This document shows positions 53,800 to 62,046 of a stretch of DNA of 64,000 nt, one piece after another (within the stretch, counting starts at the first letter, position 1; each line of letters opens with the position of its first letter). The translations under genes and the position numbers were made by a program. Origin of the DNA: Actinomycetes bacterium. GTDB taxonomy: Bacteria > Actinomycetota > Actinomycetes > Jiangellales > Jiangellaceae. Below the pieces are notes generated by a model. It ran no database searches and was not told where the DNA came from. It saw only the letters and a list, made by a program, of their open reading frames with translations. The stretch covers positions 12,859 through 76,858 of the forward strand of contig JAJYTA010000002.1 in assembly GCA_021793295.1 (NCBI GenBank), in the 5' to 3' direction.

Positions 53800-54504
53800 T
53801 CAAGAATCCGGAGCACTGATCAGCACGCCGGTCGCGTACATCCGATGCGAGGCGCCCCACCGGGGCCAGCACGTGGTCAAGGTGATGCGCCGCTCGGTGG
53901 GTCGGGTTCCGGGCGGCTGCCCAGGAACGGGGTCGACCACCCAGGTGTCGTTGATGTTGATCTTGTTGCCGTCGTCGTCGCCGTCGGGGGCGTCATCGAG
54001 CTCGTAGACGTAGACGCCATCAGCCATCTCGACCTCGATCCGATCGCCGACATGCAGCTCAGGGAACTGCGCGAACGGCTCGCCGTGTCCGGCCCGGTGC
54101 GCGGCCAAGCCGACGTTACCGAGTTCGCCCGGGTCGGCGGTGTCCGGGTAGTGGCCAGGGCCGTCCGCGAGATGTTCCGGCTCGACACCCTGGACGATGA
54201 TCTTCTCGTAGTCGTCACCGAAACGTGGGATGCGCAGGATGCCATAGGCCTCGCCTTCGGCGATCTCGTCCGGGCCTGATGGGTCGGAGGGGTCGTCGAG
54301 TCCGGCCCAGCGCTGTTCCAGCTCGCGGCCGAGGTCGTCCTGGGCCTGTGCCGTCTGCAGCCCGGTTCCCCAGAGCATGTAGACCACGAACAGCAGAACC
54401 ACGGCGCCAGCGGTGAGGAGGAGTTCGCCGACGACACCGACGGCCACGGCCCAGGCACTACGCCGAGGTGGTTGCCGACTTGCACGCACCCCGTCACGTG
54501 GCAT
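53800..54504 (-). CDS. Class E sortase
   Basis: A 234-residue membrane-anchored transpeptidase. One hydrophobic N-terminal helix (VAVGVVGELLLTAGAVVLLFVV), an extracytoplasmic linker, then the sortase barrel with His in GLAAHRAGHGEPF, Cys in ITLTTCWPRW and Arg in ASHRMYATG. Class E enzymes anchor surface proteins through LAXTG-like signals in high-GC bacteria. The window's only visible anchor signal is LPDTG (1-759). The ATG 54504 is chosen over the longer start at 54555 because a TAAAGT -10 ends 7 nt upstream. Confidence 0.92.
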   Translation of the reverse strand: MPRDGVRASRQPPRRSAWAVAVGVVGELLLTAGAVVLLFVVYMLWGTGLQTAQAQDDLGRELEQRWAGLDDPSDPSGPDEIAEGEAYGILRIPRFGDDYEKIIVQGVEPEHLADGPGHYPDTADPGELGNVGLAAHRAGHGEPFAQFPELHVGDRIEVEMADGVYVYELDDAPDGDDDGNKININDTWVVDPVPGQPPGTRPTERRITLTTCWPRWGASHRMYATGVLISAPDS

Positions 54505-54511
54505 GGACACG

Positions 54512-54517
54512 ACTTTA
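54512..54517 (-). promoter_or_regulatory. -10 hexamer TAAAGT, leaderless start of the sortase gene
   Basis: Minus-strand element ending 7 nt before the ATG at 54504. Confidence 0.45.
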
Positions 54518-54568
54518 ATGCGGCGCTCACGATGGCGGAACACATGCGCGACCATGTTCGTGCGCGGG

Positions 54569-54574
54569 TAGCGT
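54569..54574 (+). promoter_or_regulatory. -10 hexamer TAGCGT, leaderless start at 54582
   Basis: Ends 7 nt before the ATG of the GPP34 gene. Confidence 0.45.
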
Positions 54575-54581
54575 CAGGGTC

Positions 54582-55259
54582 ATGCTGATAGCCGAGGATC
54601 TGTTGCTGTTGTTCTATGACGACGAATCCGGGCGAGCGTCTTTCGACGGCACCAAGGTCGGCTATGCGCTGGCCGGCGCCGTTCTGGTCGAGCTGTCGAT
54701 GCTCGGCAAGGTCGGCATAGCCGAACGCGGCGAGGCGGTCCGAGCTGGGCGGATCATGGTCCGCGACGAGACGCCGACCGGTGACGACGTGCTCGACACC
54801 GGGCTGAAGCGACTCGCTCACCGGACGGGGCAAAAGCCGAAGGGCGTACTCGGGTCGCTGCGGAAAGACCTGCGTGAACGACTGCTCGAGAGACTGGCCG
54901 ATTCCGGGCACCTGCGGCGCGACAAGCGCAAGATTCTCGGCCTGTTCCCCAGCACCCGGTGGCCTTCGGCCAACGCGGTTCACAAGAACCAGGTGCGCGA
55001 GAGCCTGCGGTCGGCCTTGGTTTCCGGCACTCGCCCGGACGACCGCACGGCTGCATTGATCGCGCTGCTGGTGGCCATCGACGGTGTCACCAAGGTGGTA
55101 CCCACCGACCACAAGAAGGCGACGAAACGCCGGGCCAAAGAGATCTCGGAGAGCGACTGGGCGGCCGAGGCGGTACGCAAGGCCGTGCAGGAGGTCAACA
55201 CCGTCGTCATCGCCGCGGTGGCCGCGTCGGCGGCGGCAGGATCGGCCGGGGGCAGTTGA
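54582..55259 (+). CDS. GPP34 (GOLPH3-like) family protein
   Basis: A 225-residue protein of the GPP34 fold, best known from the eukaryotic phosphoinositide-binding Golgi protein. Seen here: LIAEDLLLLFYDDESGRA, the helix YALAGAVLVELSMLGKV, KGVLGSLRKDLRERLLERLADSGHL, RWPSANAV, and an Ala/Gly-rich C-terminal tail. Bacterial members are common in actinobacteria; the function is not known, though lipid binding is possible. Divergent from the sortase gene. Confidence 0.9.
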   Translation: MLIAEDLLLLFYDDESGRASFDGTKVGYALAGAVLVELSMLGKVGIAERGEAVRAGRIMVRDETPTGDDVLDTGLKRLAHRTGQKPKGVLGSLRKDLRERLLERLADSGHLRRDKRKILGLFPSTRWPSANAVHKNQVRESLRSALVSGTRPDDRTAALIALLVAIDGVTKVVPTDHKKATKRRAKEISESDWAAEAVRKAVQEVNTVVIAAVAASAAAGSAGGS

Positions 55260-55275
55260 CGGTAGAAATACACCC

Positions 55276-56379
55276 ATGACCCAGGACCACCATGACCGCC
55301 TGGACCGCGCCCGAACAGCGGCCGGCGAGGCCGGCATCGACGCCTTGCTCATCACCCCGGGCGCTGCGCTGCGGTATCTGACCGGATACGACGCCCTTCC
55401 ACTCGAGCGGCTGACGTGCTTGATCGTCCCGTCCCACGGCCCGGTCAGCCTGGTGGTGCCTGCGTTGGAGGAGCCTGCCGCGCGCGCGTCGGTACCGGAG
55501 GGGTTGACTGTCACAGCGTGGCCGGAGACCGACGATCCGGTCGACGTGGTGGCCGCACAACTACGGGGTGTCCGCCGGGTCGGCCTGGACGACGAGATGT
55601 GGGCGGAGAAGGTCCTGCGGTTTCGCGCGGCGATGCCGGCCGCCGAGCAGACACTGGCCGGCCCGGTGCTGTCCCGGCTGCGGGTGCGCAAGTCCGGCGC
55701 GGAGATCGACGCACTGCGAGCCGCGGGAGCGGCCATCGACCGGGTGCATGCCCGGATGGGCGAGTGGCTGCGCGCCGGTCGCACGGAGGCCGAGGTGGCC
55801 CGTGACATCGCCGCCGCCATCGTTGCCGAGGGTCATCGGCAGGTCGACTTCGTGATCGTCGCGTCGGGCCCGAACTCGGCCAGTCCCCATCACGACAGCG
55901 GTGAGCGGGTCATCGAGGCCGGCGACGCGGTGGTGGTCGACATCGGCGGCACGATCGAGGCCGGGTACTGCTCCGACGAGACCCGCACCTACGCCGTCGG
56001 CGAACCGTCGGCTGAGTTCCGGGACGCCTACGCCGTCCTGCAGCGTGCACAGCAAGCCGCGGTGCGCCGAGTCGGGCCGGGGGTGACGTCGGGGGCGATC
56101 GACGCAGCGGCCCGAGACGCCTTGACCGACGCCGGGCTCGGCGAGTACTTCATCCACCGCACCGGCCACGGCATCGGCGTCGAGACCCATGAAGAGCCGT
56201 ACATCATGCCCGGCAGCGCCGAACCGGTCGAACCCGGCATGGCGTTCTCGATCGAGCCCGGGTTCTACGTGCCGGGACGGCACGGGGCCCGGATCGAGGA
56301 CATCGTCGTCGTCACCGAGGCCGGTGTGGAACTTCTCAACCACAGGCCGAGGGAGTTGCAGGTCCTTCCTGTCCGCTAG
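55276..56379 (+). CDS. M24 aminopeptidase P-type (Xaa-Pro) peptidase
   Basis: A 367-residue creatinase/prolidase-fold metallopeptidase. N-terminal creatinase-like domain (GIDALLITPGAALRYLTGYDAL), then the pita-bread catalytic domain with metal ligands Asp in VVVDIGG, Asp in YCSDETRTY, His in IHRTGHGIG, Glu in SIEPGFY and Glu in ARIEDIVVV. It likely cleaves Xaa-Pro peptides. Cytoplasmic; no signal peptide. Starts 16 bp after the GPP34 gene and is probably cotranscribed with it. Confidence 0.93.
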   Translation: MTQDHHDRLDRARTAAGEAGIDALLITPGAALRYLTGYDALPLERLTCLIVPSHGPVSLVVPALEEPAARASVPEGLTVTAWPETDDPVDVVAAQLRGVRRVGLDDEMWAEKVLRFRAAMPAAEQTLAGPVLSRLRVRKSGAEIDALRAAGAAIDRVHARMGEWLRAGRTEAEVARDIAAAIVAEGHRQVDFVIVASGPNSASPHHDSGERVIEAGDAVVVDIGGTIEAGYCSDETRTYAVGEPSAEFRDAYAVLQRAQQAAVRRVGPGVTSGAIDAAARDALTDAGLGEYFIHRTGHGIGVETHEEPYIMPGSAEPVEPGMAFSIEPGFYVPGRHGARIEDIVVVTEAGVELLNHRPRELQVLPVR

Positions 56380-56390
56380 TCGCTGATCGG

Positions 56391-57749
56391 TCAGGTCGCC
56401 GGCGGAATGTTGTGGTTGTACCTGAACAGGTTGCCGGGATCGTAATCGCGCTTGACCTCGGTGAGCCGGGTGTAGGTGGCGGGGTCGTAGGCGGCGCGTA
56501 CCTCGTCCGTGGTCGAGCCGTGATGCAGGAAGTTCAGGAACATGCCGACACGAGTGTCGTCGGCGATGCCGGCCAGCGCCTCGTCCATCAGATCAACGGT
56601 CGTGGCGGCCTGCGCTTCATCCGCCGGAGCGGCGTGCATCGCCACGAGGTAGGGCGCATCGCGATGCGGGATCGCGCTGGAGTCTCGCGGCGCGCGGGCT
56701 GCAGCGCCACCGAGGTGGCGGATCTCGAGCGCCGAGATGGGGGAGTTCGGACCGCCGGCAGCGGTGAGCTGCGCGATCGTGGGCTCGGACAGGCTGGTGA
56801 GCAGCGCGCTGCGCCCGGCGGATGTGGACGGGTCTTCGGGCTCCATGCCGGACATCGCCGCGCGAAGGTAGCCCGACGGGGCGAACGTGTCGATGAGTGG
56901 CGCACCGAGCTGGGAACGAAGTTGGTCGAGCGCGGCGGTGTCGGCGCCCACGACCGTGGCCAGCACCATGACCAGATGTTGCCCGCGCATCGGCTCGGGC
57001 ACCTCGGGCACGGAGGGAATGGTGACCAGCATGACGATCGACGTGACGTCGTCAGGGACGTGCTGCGTCCACTGGGCCCAGGCGCTGACTACCTCAGCTG
57101 CACGTGCACCGGGGTAGGCCATCATGCCGTTGACGACCTGGGGCACCGGATACAACCGGAGGTCGATCGAGGTGACCACGCCGAAGTTGCCGCCGCCGCC
57201 CTTGAGTGCCCAGAACAGATCCGGATTCTGGGCGTCGTCGGCTCGCACCAACTCACCGTCGGCGGTCACGAGGTCGGCTCCCAGCAGGCTGTCGGCGGCG
57301 AAGCCGAAGGTTCGCATGGTGATACCGAGCCCGCCGCCGAGGGTGTACCCCACGACGCCCACGCCGTGTGCGGTACCCGACAGACCGATCAAACCGTACG
57401 GATCGGTGGCCTCCAGAACCGAGCGCCACCGCTGCCCTGCGCCCAGCCGGGCGAGCTGGGCGCCGGGGTCGACCTGGAGGTCGGTCATCCTGGAGACGTT
57501 GACGACGATGCCGCCGTCGCACGGATGTACCGCACCGTGCCCGGAGGACTGCACAGCCAGGGGCAGGCCAGCGCCTGCGGCGACGCGGACGGCAGCCTGG
57601 ACGTCGGCGGTGGACTCAGCCATCACCACGAGGGCCGGCTGTTGGTCGATGGACAGGTTCCACGGGCGGCGCAGTGACTCGTAGCCGTCGTCGTGCGGGC
57701 CGAATGCGCGGCCGGCCAGAGCCGAGCGCAGGTGTTGAACGTCGTTCAT
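56391..57749 (-). CDS. FAD-binding oxidase, berberine-bridge-enzyme type
   Basis: A 452-residue VAO-fold oxidoreductase. The FAD site has SSGHGAVHPCDGGIVVNVSRM: the His of SGHGA is the usual 8-alpha linkage and a Cys lies seven residues further. Later GTAHGVGVVGYTLGGGLGITMRTFGFAADSLLGADLVTADG and WALKGGGGNFGVVTSI are typical, and the BBE tail ends YNHNIPPAT. Enzymes of this group oxidise sugars or secondary metabolites with O2. GGGGAG site upstream of the ATG. Confidence 0.92.
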   Translation of the reverse strand: MNDVQHLRSALAGRAFGPHDDGYESLRRPWNLSIDQQPALVVMAESTADVQAAVRVAAGAGLPLAVQSSGHGAVHPCDGGIVVNVSRMTDLQVDPGAQLARLGAGQRWRSVLEATDPYGLIGLSGTAHGVGVVGYTLGGGLGITMRTFGFAADSLLGADLVTADGELVRADDAQNPDLFWALKGGGGNFGVVTSIDLRLYPVPQVVNGMMAYPGARAAEVVSAWAQWTQHVPDDVTSIVMLVTIPSVPEVPEPMRGQHLVMVLATVVGADTAALDQLRSQLGAPLIDTFAPSGYLRAAMSGMEPEDPSTSAGRSALLTSLSEPTIAQLTAAGGPNSPISALEIRHLGGAAARAPRDSSAIPHRDAPYLVAMHAAPADEAQAATTVDLMDEALAGIADDTRVGMFLNFLHHGSTTDEVRAAYDPATYTRLTEVKRDYDPGNLFRYNHNIPPAT

Positions 57750-57815
57750 GGCGATGAAGCTCCCCGGGTTGTCGGTGCAGGTGCGTCGGCTGCGTCCAGT
57801 CGATGACGACAGTGT

Positions 57816-58448
57816 CTAGGTCGCCACCGACAAGGTCGCGGTGACCGTGTTCGGGTCGGCGGCGGCGTCCAAGAGCGCATGCGCCAGATCGGCGCGCGGC
57901 ATCCGGTAGCCGCCCCGGACCGAGCCGCTTTCGTTGACGCGGAAGCGCCCGGTGTACGGGCGGTCGGTCAGCTGGGGCGGGCGCACGATGGTCCAGTCGA
58001 GGCCGCTGTTGACGACGATGCGTTCGAGTTCGCGCATGTCGTTGAACGGGTGGCGCAGGATCCGGTTGAGGATCGGCTTGACCACCCAGCGGACGAACAG
58101 CGGGTCGCCGTCGGTGGAGATGCCGGCGGCACTGGTCACGACCAGGCGCGTGAGTCCGCTCTTCGACATCGCGGCGGTGATCGACCGAGCGCTGTCGGTG
58201 CAGGTCGTGGTGGGTCCGTTGCCGTTGGGTCCCAGCGCCGACACGACGGCGTCGTGGCTCTCGAGGACGGGTGCGAGGTGGGCGGGGTCCATGACGTCGG
58301 CGGTGACGACGTCGAGCGGCTCGGAACCGGCGACACGGAGTTTCGTGGGGTCGCGCACCACGGCAGTGACGGTGTGACCCCGGTCGATGGCCTGTTCGAC
58401 GACGTGTCGGCCGGTACGACCGGTGGCGCCGAGTACGACGATGCGCAT
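57816..58448 (-). CDS. NAD(P)-binding atypical SDR
   Basis: A 210-residue atypical short-chain dehydrogenase (NAD(P)H-binding, NmrA/BVR-B-like). Rossmann motif VVLGATGRTGRHVVEQA, then TADVMDPAHL, SALGPNGNG and RLVVTSAAGIS, IVRPPQLTD. No YxxxK motif is apparent, so catalysis is doubtful and the protein may be a sensor or flavin/biliverdin-reductase-like. It is divergent from the TetR gene and shares its operator. Start ATG with an AAAGGAA site. Confidence 0.88.
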   Translation of the reverse strand: MRIVVLGATGRTGRHVVEQAIDRGHTVTAVVRDPTKLRVAGSEPLDVVTADVMDPAHLAPVLESHDAVVSALGPNGNGPTTTCTDSARSITAAMSKSGLTRLVVTSAAGISTDGDPLFVRWVVKPILNRILRHPFNDMRELERIVVNSGLDWTIVRPPQLTDRPYTGRFRVNESGSVRGGYRMPRADLAHALLDAAADPNTVTATLSVAT

Positions 58449-58470
58449 GGAAGTTCCTTTGGTGGTCAGG

Positions 58471-58516
58471 GTGAGTAAGTGTTTACTAACCGCTAGTCTG
58501 GTAAACGTTCACTCAC
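58471..58516. promoter_or_regulatory. Inverted-repeat operator between SDR and TetR genes
   Basis: Arms 58471-58486 and 58501-58516 match as inverted repeats at 13 of 16 positions (GTTTAC facing GTAAAC at the inner ends), separated by 14 nt. They lie in the shared divergent promoter region, the normal place for a TetR-type autorepressor site. Confidence 0.6.
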
Positions 58517-58535
58517 CTGTCAAGAAGGGGCGACG

Positions 58536-59123
58536 TTGACGACGCGAGACCGGATCCTCGACGCAGCCGCGCGGATCATGCGCACCGAAGGTGTGGCCCG
58601 GGCGACGACCAGACAGATCGCGCGCGAGGCCGGGTATTCCGAGGCGACGCTGTACAAGCACTTCAGCGACAAGGCCGACCTGTTCAAGGGTGTGCTGCGC
58701 GAACGCATGCCCAGCCTCGTGGCCACGCTGGAACAGCTCCACAGCCGAATCGGGCAGGGGAGCGTGCGCGACAACCTGGTCGACGTGACGACGGCCGCCC
58801 TGGCGTTCTACGAGGACTCCTTGCCGATGACGGCCGGGCTGTTCGCCGAACGCCACCGACTCGACGAGCACGTGGCCGGGCTGCGGCGTGGTGGGGGCGG
58901 GCCCGGCGTGCCGAACCAGGTGTTGGCGCAGTATCTGCGGGCGGAGCAAGCGGCCGGGCGCATCGGCGCGCACGTCGTCCCCGAAGCGGTCGCGGCGTTG
59001 TTGTTCGGCGCGTGCCTGCAACGGGCTTTGCTGGCGGCGTTCGCCGAGGACGACGGCGCTGATCGCGTCGAGACGGCGACGACGCTGGTGGACACCTTGC
59101 TGACCGGGATCGCCGGTCAGTGA
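58536..59123 (+). CDS. TetR/AcrR family regulator
   Basis: A 195-residue repressor. N-terminal helix-turn-helix: RDRILDAAARIMRTEGVARATTRQIAREAGYSEATLYKHFSDKADLF. The C-terminal ligand-binding half is helical. TTG start after a GAAGGGG site 5 nt upstream; there is no better start that keeps helix 1. It probably represses the divergent SDR gene and itself. Ligand unknown. Confidence 0.9.
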   Translation: MTTRDRILDAAARIMRTEGVARATTRQIAREAGYSEATLYKHFSDKADLFKGVLRERMPSLVATLEQLHSRIGQGSVRDNLVDVTTAALAFYEDSLPMTAGLFAERHRLDEHVAGLRRGGGGPGVPNQVLAQYLRAEQAAGRIGAHVVPEAVAALLFGACLQRALLAAFAEDDGADRVETATTLVDTLLTGIAGQ

Positions 59124-59194
59124 GCCGAGGGCACGAAAAACGGCGCGGGCGGGGCGGACGGCGCTGGTTGTACTACGACGGGCCCGGCGCACCA

Positions 59195-59200
59195 TAGAGT
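59195..59200 (+). promoter_or_regulatory. -10 hexamer TAGAGT, leaderless start of the Lrp gene
   Basis: Ends 7 nt before the GTG at 59208. Confidence 0.45.
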
Positions 59201-59207
59201 GAGCTGC

Positions 59208-59645
59208 GTGGAAGAGATCGACAGGAAGATCGTGGCGCTGCTGGAGCAGGACGGCCGGATGAGCTACACCGATCTCGGCAAGGCGACCGGCCTGTCCACG
59301 TCCGCTGTGCACCAGCGTGTGCGCCGGCTCGAGGAGCGCGGCGTCATCCAGGGATATGCCGCCGTCGTCGACCACGAAGCGCTGGGCTTGTCGCTGACGG
59401 CGTTCATCTCCATCAAGCCGATCGACCCGAGCGAACCCGATGACACGCCGGACCGGCTGGCCGGCATCCCGGAGATCGAAGCGTGCTACTCGGTGGCAGG
59501 GGATGAGAACTACATCCTCAAGGTCCGCGTCGCCAAGCCGGTCGATCTCGAACAGTTGCTGGCCCGGATCCGGTCGTCGGCCAACGTGTCCACCCGGACC
59601 ACCATCGTGTTGTCCACGCCGTACGAGAATCGGCCGATGACCTAG
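59208..59645 (+). CDS. Lrp/AsnC family regulator
   Basis: A 145-residue feast/famine regulator. HTH: IDRKIVALLEQDGRMSYTDLGKATGLSTSAVHQRVRRLEERGVIQGY. C-terminal RAM ligand-binding domain: GLSLTAFISIKP, IPEIEACYSVAGDENYILKVRV, TRTTIVLSTPYE. Such proteins bind amino acids and act locally or globally. No linked biosynthetic gene shows its target. GTG start is supported by the -10. Confidence 0.92.
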   Translation: MEEIDRKIVALLEQDGRMSYTDLGKATGLSTSAVHQRVRRLEERGVIQGYAAVVDHEALGLSLTAFISIKPIDPSEPDDTPDRLAGIPEIEACYSVAGDENYILKVRVAKPVDLEQLLARIRSSANVSTRTTIVLSTPYENRPMT

Positions 59646-59731
59646 ACGGCCTCCACTCCGCCGAGTCCAATCCCTTCGCGGGACATTCGTTATCGACTTG
59701 TCACCAAGCCAGGAGAGGCGTCGCTTCGAAG

Positions 59732-59759
59732 TTGTTATAACATTCCAACGTCATACCTA
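59732..59759 (+). promoter_or_regulatory. Candidate promoter and palindromic operator of the sugar ABC operon
   Basis: TTGTTA (59732-59737) and TACCTA (59754-59759), 16 bp apart, are weak -35 and -10 elements. TGTTATAACA (59733-59742) is a perfect 10-bp palindrome that overlaps the -35 and resembles GntR-type half-sites (GT...AC). The GntR gene at the end of the operon is the likely binder. Confidence 0.4.
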
Positions 59760-59788
59760 ATCCGCGACCGCACGCTGGGAGAACGACC

Positions 59789-61108
59789 ATGGTCGGACTG
59801 AACCGAGGGCGATGGATGGTCTCCGCCCTGGCTGCGTTGACGATGTTGGCCGCCTGTGGATCCGACGGCGCGGAATCCGGGGAAGACGGGAACGTCCAGA
59901 TCTCGTTCCTGACGCACTGGGGGCCGGACCAGGTCACCATGCTGAACGAGGCGGTCGAGGCGTTTGAAGAGGAGAACCCGGACATCAGCGTCGAGGTCCG
60001 GGCGGTGCCGTTCGCGAATCTGCTCAGCACCTTGCGTACTCAGGGCTCCTCGCCGAACGGGCCGACCATGGCCAGCGTGTACGACCTGTGGCTGCCCGAG
60101 CTCGTCCGCGACGGTCTGGCCGCCCCGGCGCCGGACGCGGTCGCCGACGAGGTGACCTCAGGCTGGCCGGAGAATCTCGTCGACGTCATCACCGTCGACG
60201 ACGCCGTCCGCGGCTTCCCGAACGAGGTCAACCTCTACGCCCTCAACTACAACAAGGCGTTGTTCGACGAGGCCGGTATCGACGCGCCGCCCACCACCTG
60301 GGACGAGCTTCGCGACACGGCCGAGCAGCTGACCGACCCCGAGAAGGGACAGCAGGGCTTCGGTGTGATCACCAGCTGGCCGGCGGGCAGCGTCCACCCG
60401 TGGCTGTCGCTCGTTGCATCCAATGGCGGGCAGTTGCTCGACGGAAACACCGCGCAGCTGGAGGCCGGTCCGGTTCTGGAGACCACGCAGTTGTACGCCG
60501 ACCTGGTGGCCGACGGTTCGACGGTGCCGGAGATGAGTACGGCCAACGCGAACACGACCGGGCCGTACCTCGACAACTTCGTCAACGGCAAGACTGCCAT
60601 GATCATCATGGCGAACTGGTGGAAGGGCTCCTTGAGCGAGGCGATGGGGGACCGCTTCGACGACGTGGGGGTCGCACCGATCCCGGTCGGGCCATCGGGC
60701 AGCGAGCCGACCGGCGTGTCGTACTCCTGGCTCACCGTCGTCAACGAGCAGGCACAGCCTGCCCAGCAGGAAGCAGCCTGGAAGTTCCTGAGCTGGCTGA
60801 ACGGGGAGTCCAGCGGTGAAGACGGATCGTCGGCGATGGGCGACATCCTGATGTCCATGGGCATCCTGCCCAGCCGTACCGGTGACCTCGACGCGCACGC
60901 CGACGATCTCTCCGACCCGTTCCTGTCCGCCTACGTCGACCAGTTGCCGGCCGCCACGCCGTTCCCGATCGTCCTGGGCGGTGAAGAGCTGACGGTGTCG
61001 GTCCAGCAGCAACTCGAGAACGTGATCTTCGGCTCCAGCGACCCGGAGACGGCCATGGGACAGGCCCAGTCGGAGGCCCAGGCCATCCTCGACAAGTCCG
61101 GTGAGTGA
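59789..61108 (+). CDS. Sugar ABC transporter substrate-binding lipoprotein
   Basis: A 439-residue family 1 extracellular solute-binding protein. Lipobox MLAAC (Cys23) after a hydrophobic helix; then ISFLTHWGPDQVTMLNEAVEAFEEENPDISVEV, the ligand-lobe pattern LYALNYNKALFDEAGIDAPPTTWDEL, and GKTAMIIMANWW. These proteins bind mono- or oligosaccharides for MalFG-type importers, encoded next. GGGAGA ribosome binding site. A kinase and a regulator follow in the same operon. Confidence 0.93.
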   Translation: MVGLNRGRWMVSALAALTMLAACGSDGAESGEDGNVQISFLTHWGPDQVTMLNEAVEAFEEENPDISVEVRAVPFANLLSTLRTQGSSPNGPTMASVYDLWLPELVRDGLAAPAPDAVADEVTSGWPENLVDVITVDDAVRGFPNEVNLYALNYNKALFDEAGIDAPPTTWDELRDTAEQLTDPEKGQQGFGVITSWPAGSVHPWLSLVASNGGQLLDGNTAQLEAGPVLETTQLYADLVADGSTVPEMSTANANTTGPYLDNFVNGKTAMIIMANWWKGSLSEAMGDRFDDVGVAPIPVGPSGSEPTGVSYSWLTVVNEQAQPAQQEAAWKFLSWLNGESSGEDGSSAMGDILMSMGILPSRTGDLDAHADDLSDPFLSAYVDQLPAATPFPIVLGGEELTVSVQQQLENVIFGSSDPETAMGQAQSEAQAILDKSGE

Positions 61109-62046
61109 GTCGCCCGACGATGACGATCACCCGACAGGCCGCACCGGCAGCGCCCGTGGCCACCGCGAAGCTCGGTGGCCCCAGCGACCGCAAGTGGGCG
61201 GCGATCTTCGTGTCGCCCGCGGTGCTGATCATGACGGCGTTCATGCTCGTGCCGATCCTGCTGACCTTGTGGATCAGCCTGCACGAGTGGTCGATGCTCA
61301 CTCCGATCGGCGACATGACGTGGCGGGGGCTGGGAAACTACGCCGACCTCATCGGCGATCCGGCCTTCCGCGGCTCGATGCGCAACACCATCGTCTACGT
61401 CCTGCTCGTCGTCGCGTTGACGGTACCGCTGGCGGTGTTGCTCGGCCTGTTGCTGTACTTCCCCCGGGTGGGCGGCAAGGGTGCGGTCCGTACCGCGTTG
61501 TTCGCCACCTACGTGATCCCGACGGTGGCGATCGCAATGGTCTGGGGCGCGCTGTACGCCCCGACCTACGGCCCGTTCGACCAGATTCTCGGCTGGTTCG
61601 GGATCTCCGGCGTCGGCTGGCTGAGCTCGCCCAGCACCGCACTGATCAGCCTGGTGATCTTTCACGTCTGGCAGATGGTCGGGTACTACACCGTGCTCGT
61701 CGTCGCGGGCCTGACCCAGATCCCCGGTGACCTCTACGAGGTGGCGCGCGTCGACGGCGCGGGGTTCTGGCGCCAGACGGTGTCGATCACGTTGCCGATG
61801 CTGGGACGCACGATGACGTTCATCGTGCTGGTGGCGGTGGTCAACGCCGTGCAGGTGTTCGACCCGATCTACATCCTGACCCAGGGCGGACCGGCGGGCA
61901 GCACGGACATCGTGTCCTTCTCGATCCAACGCGCCGCATTCCAGTACGGCCTGGCCGGGCAGGCCAGCGCGATGGCGTTCTCGCTGTTCATCGTGATGAT
62001 CGCCGTAGTGGCGGCGATCATGGCCGCGATGCGGAGGCGGCGATGA
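61105..62046 (+). CDS. Sugar ABC permease, MalF type
   Basis: A 313-residue permease with about six membrane helices (first: FVSPAVLIMTAFMLVPILLTLWISL). The EAA docking loop is LYEVARVDGAGFWRQTVSITLPML. DPIYILTQGGP is typical of MalF-like subunits. GTG start overlaps the binding-protein stop by 4 bp; an ATG at 61120 is the alternative. The ATPase is not in this operon and is probably a shared MsiK-type subunit elsewhere. Confidence 0.92.
   Translation: MSRPTMTITRQAAPAAPVATAKLGGPSDRKWAAIFVSPAVLIMTAFMLVPILLTLWISLHEWSMLTPIGDMTWRGLGNYADLIGDPAFRGSMRNTIVYVLLVVALTVPLAVLLGLLLYFPRVGGKGAVRTALFATYVIPTVAIAMVWGALYAPTYGPFDQILGWFGISGVGWLSSPSTALISLVIFHVWQMVGYYTVLVVAGLTQIPGDLYEVARVDGAGFWRQTVSITLPMLGRTMTFIVLVAVVNAVQVFDPIYILTQGGPAGSTDIVSFSIQRAAFQYGLAGQASAMAFSLFIVMIAVVAAIMAAMRRRR

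Noticed and set aside
54505-54555. Longer sortase start at 54555
   Set aside because: The -10 TAAAGT lies inside that extension and gives a leaderless ATG at 54504.
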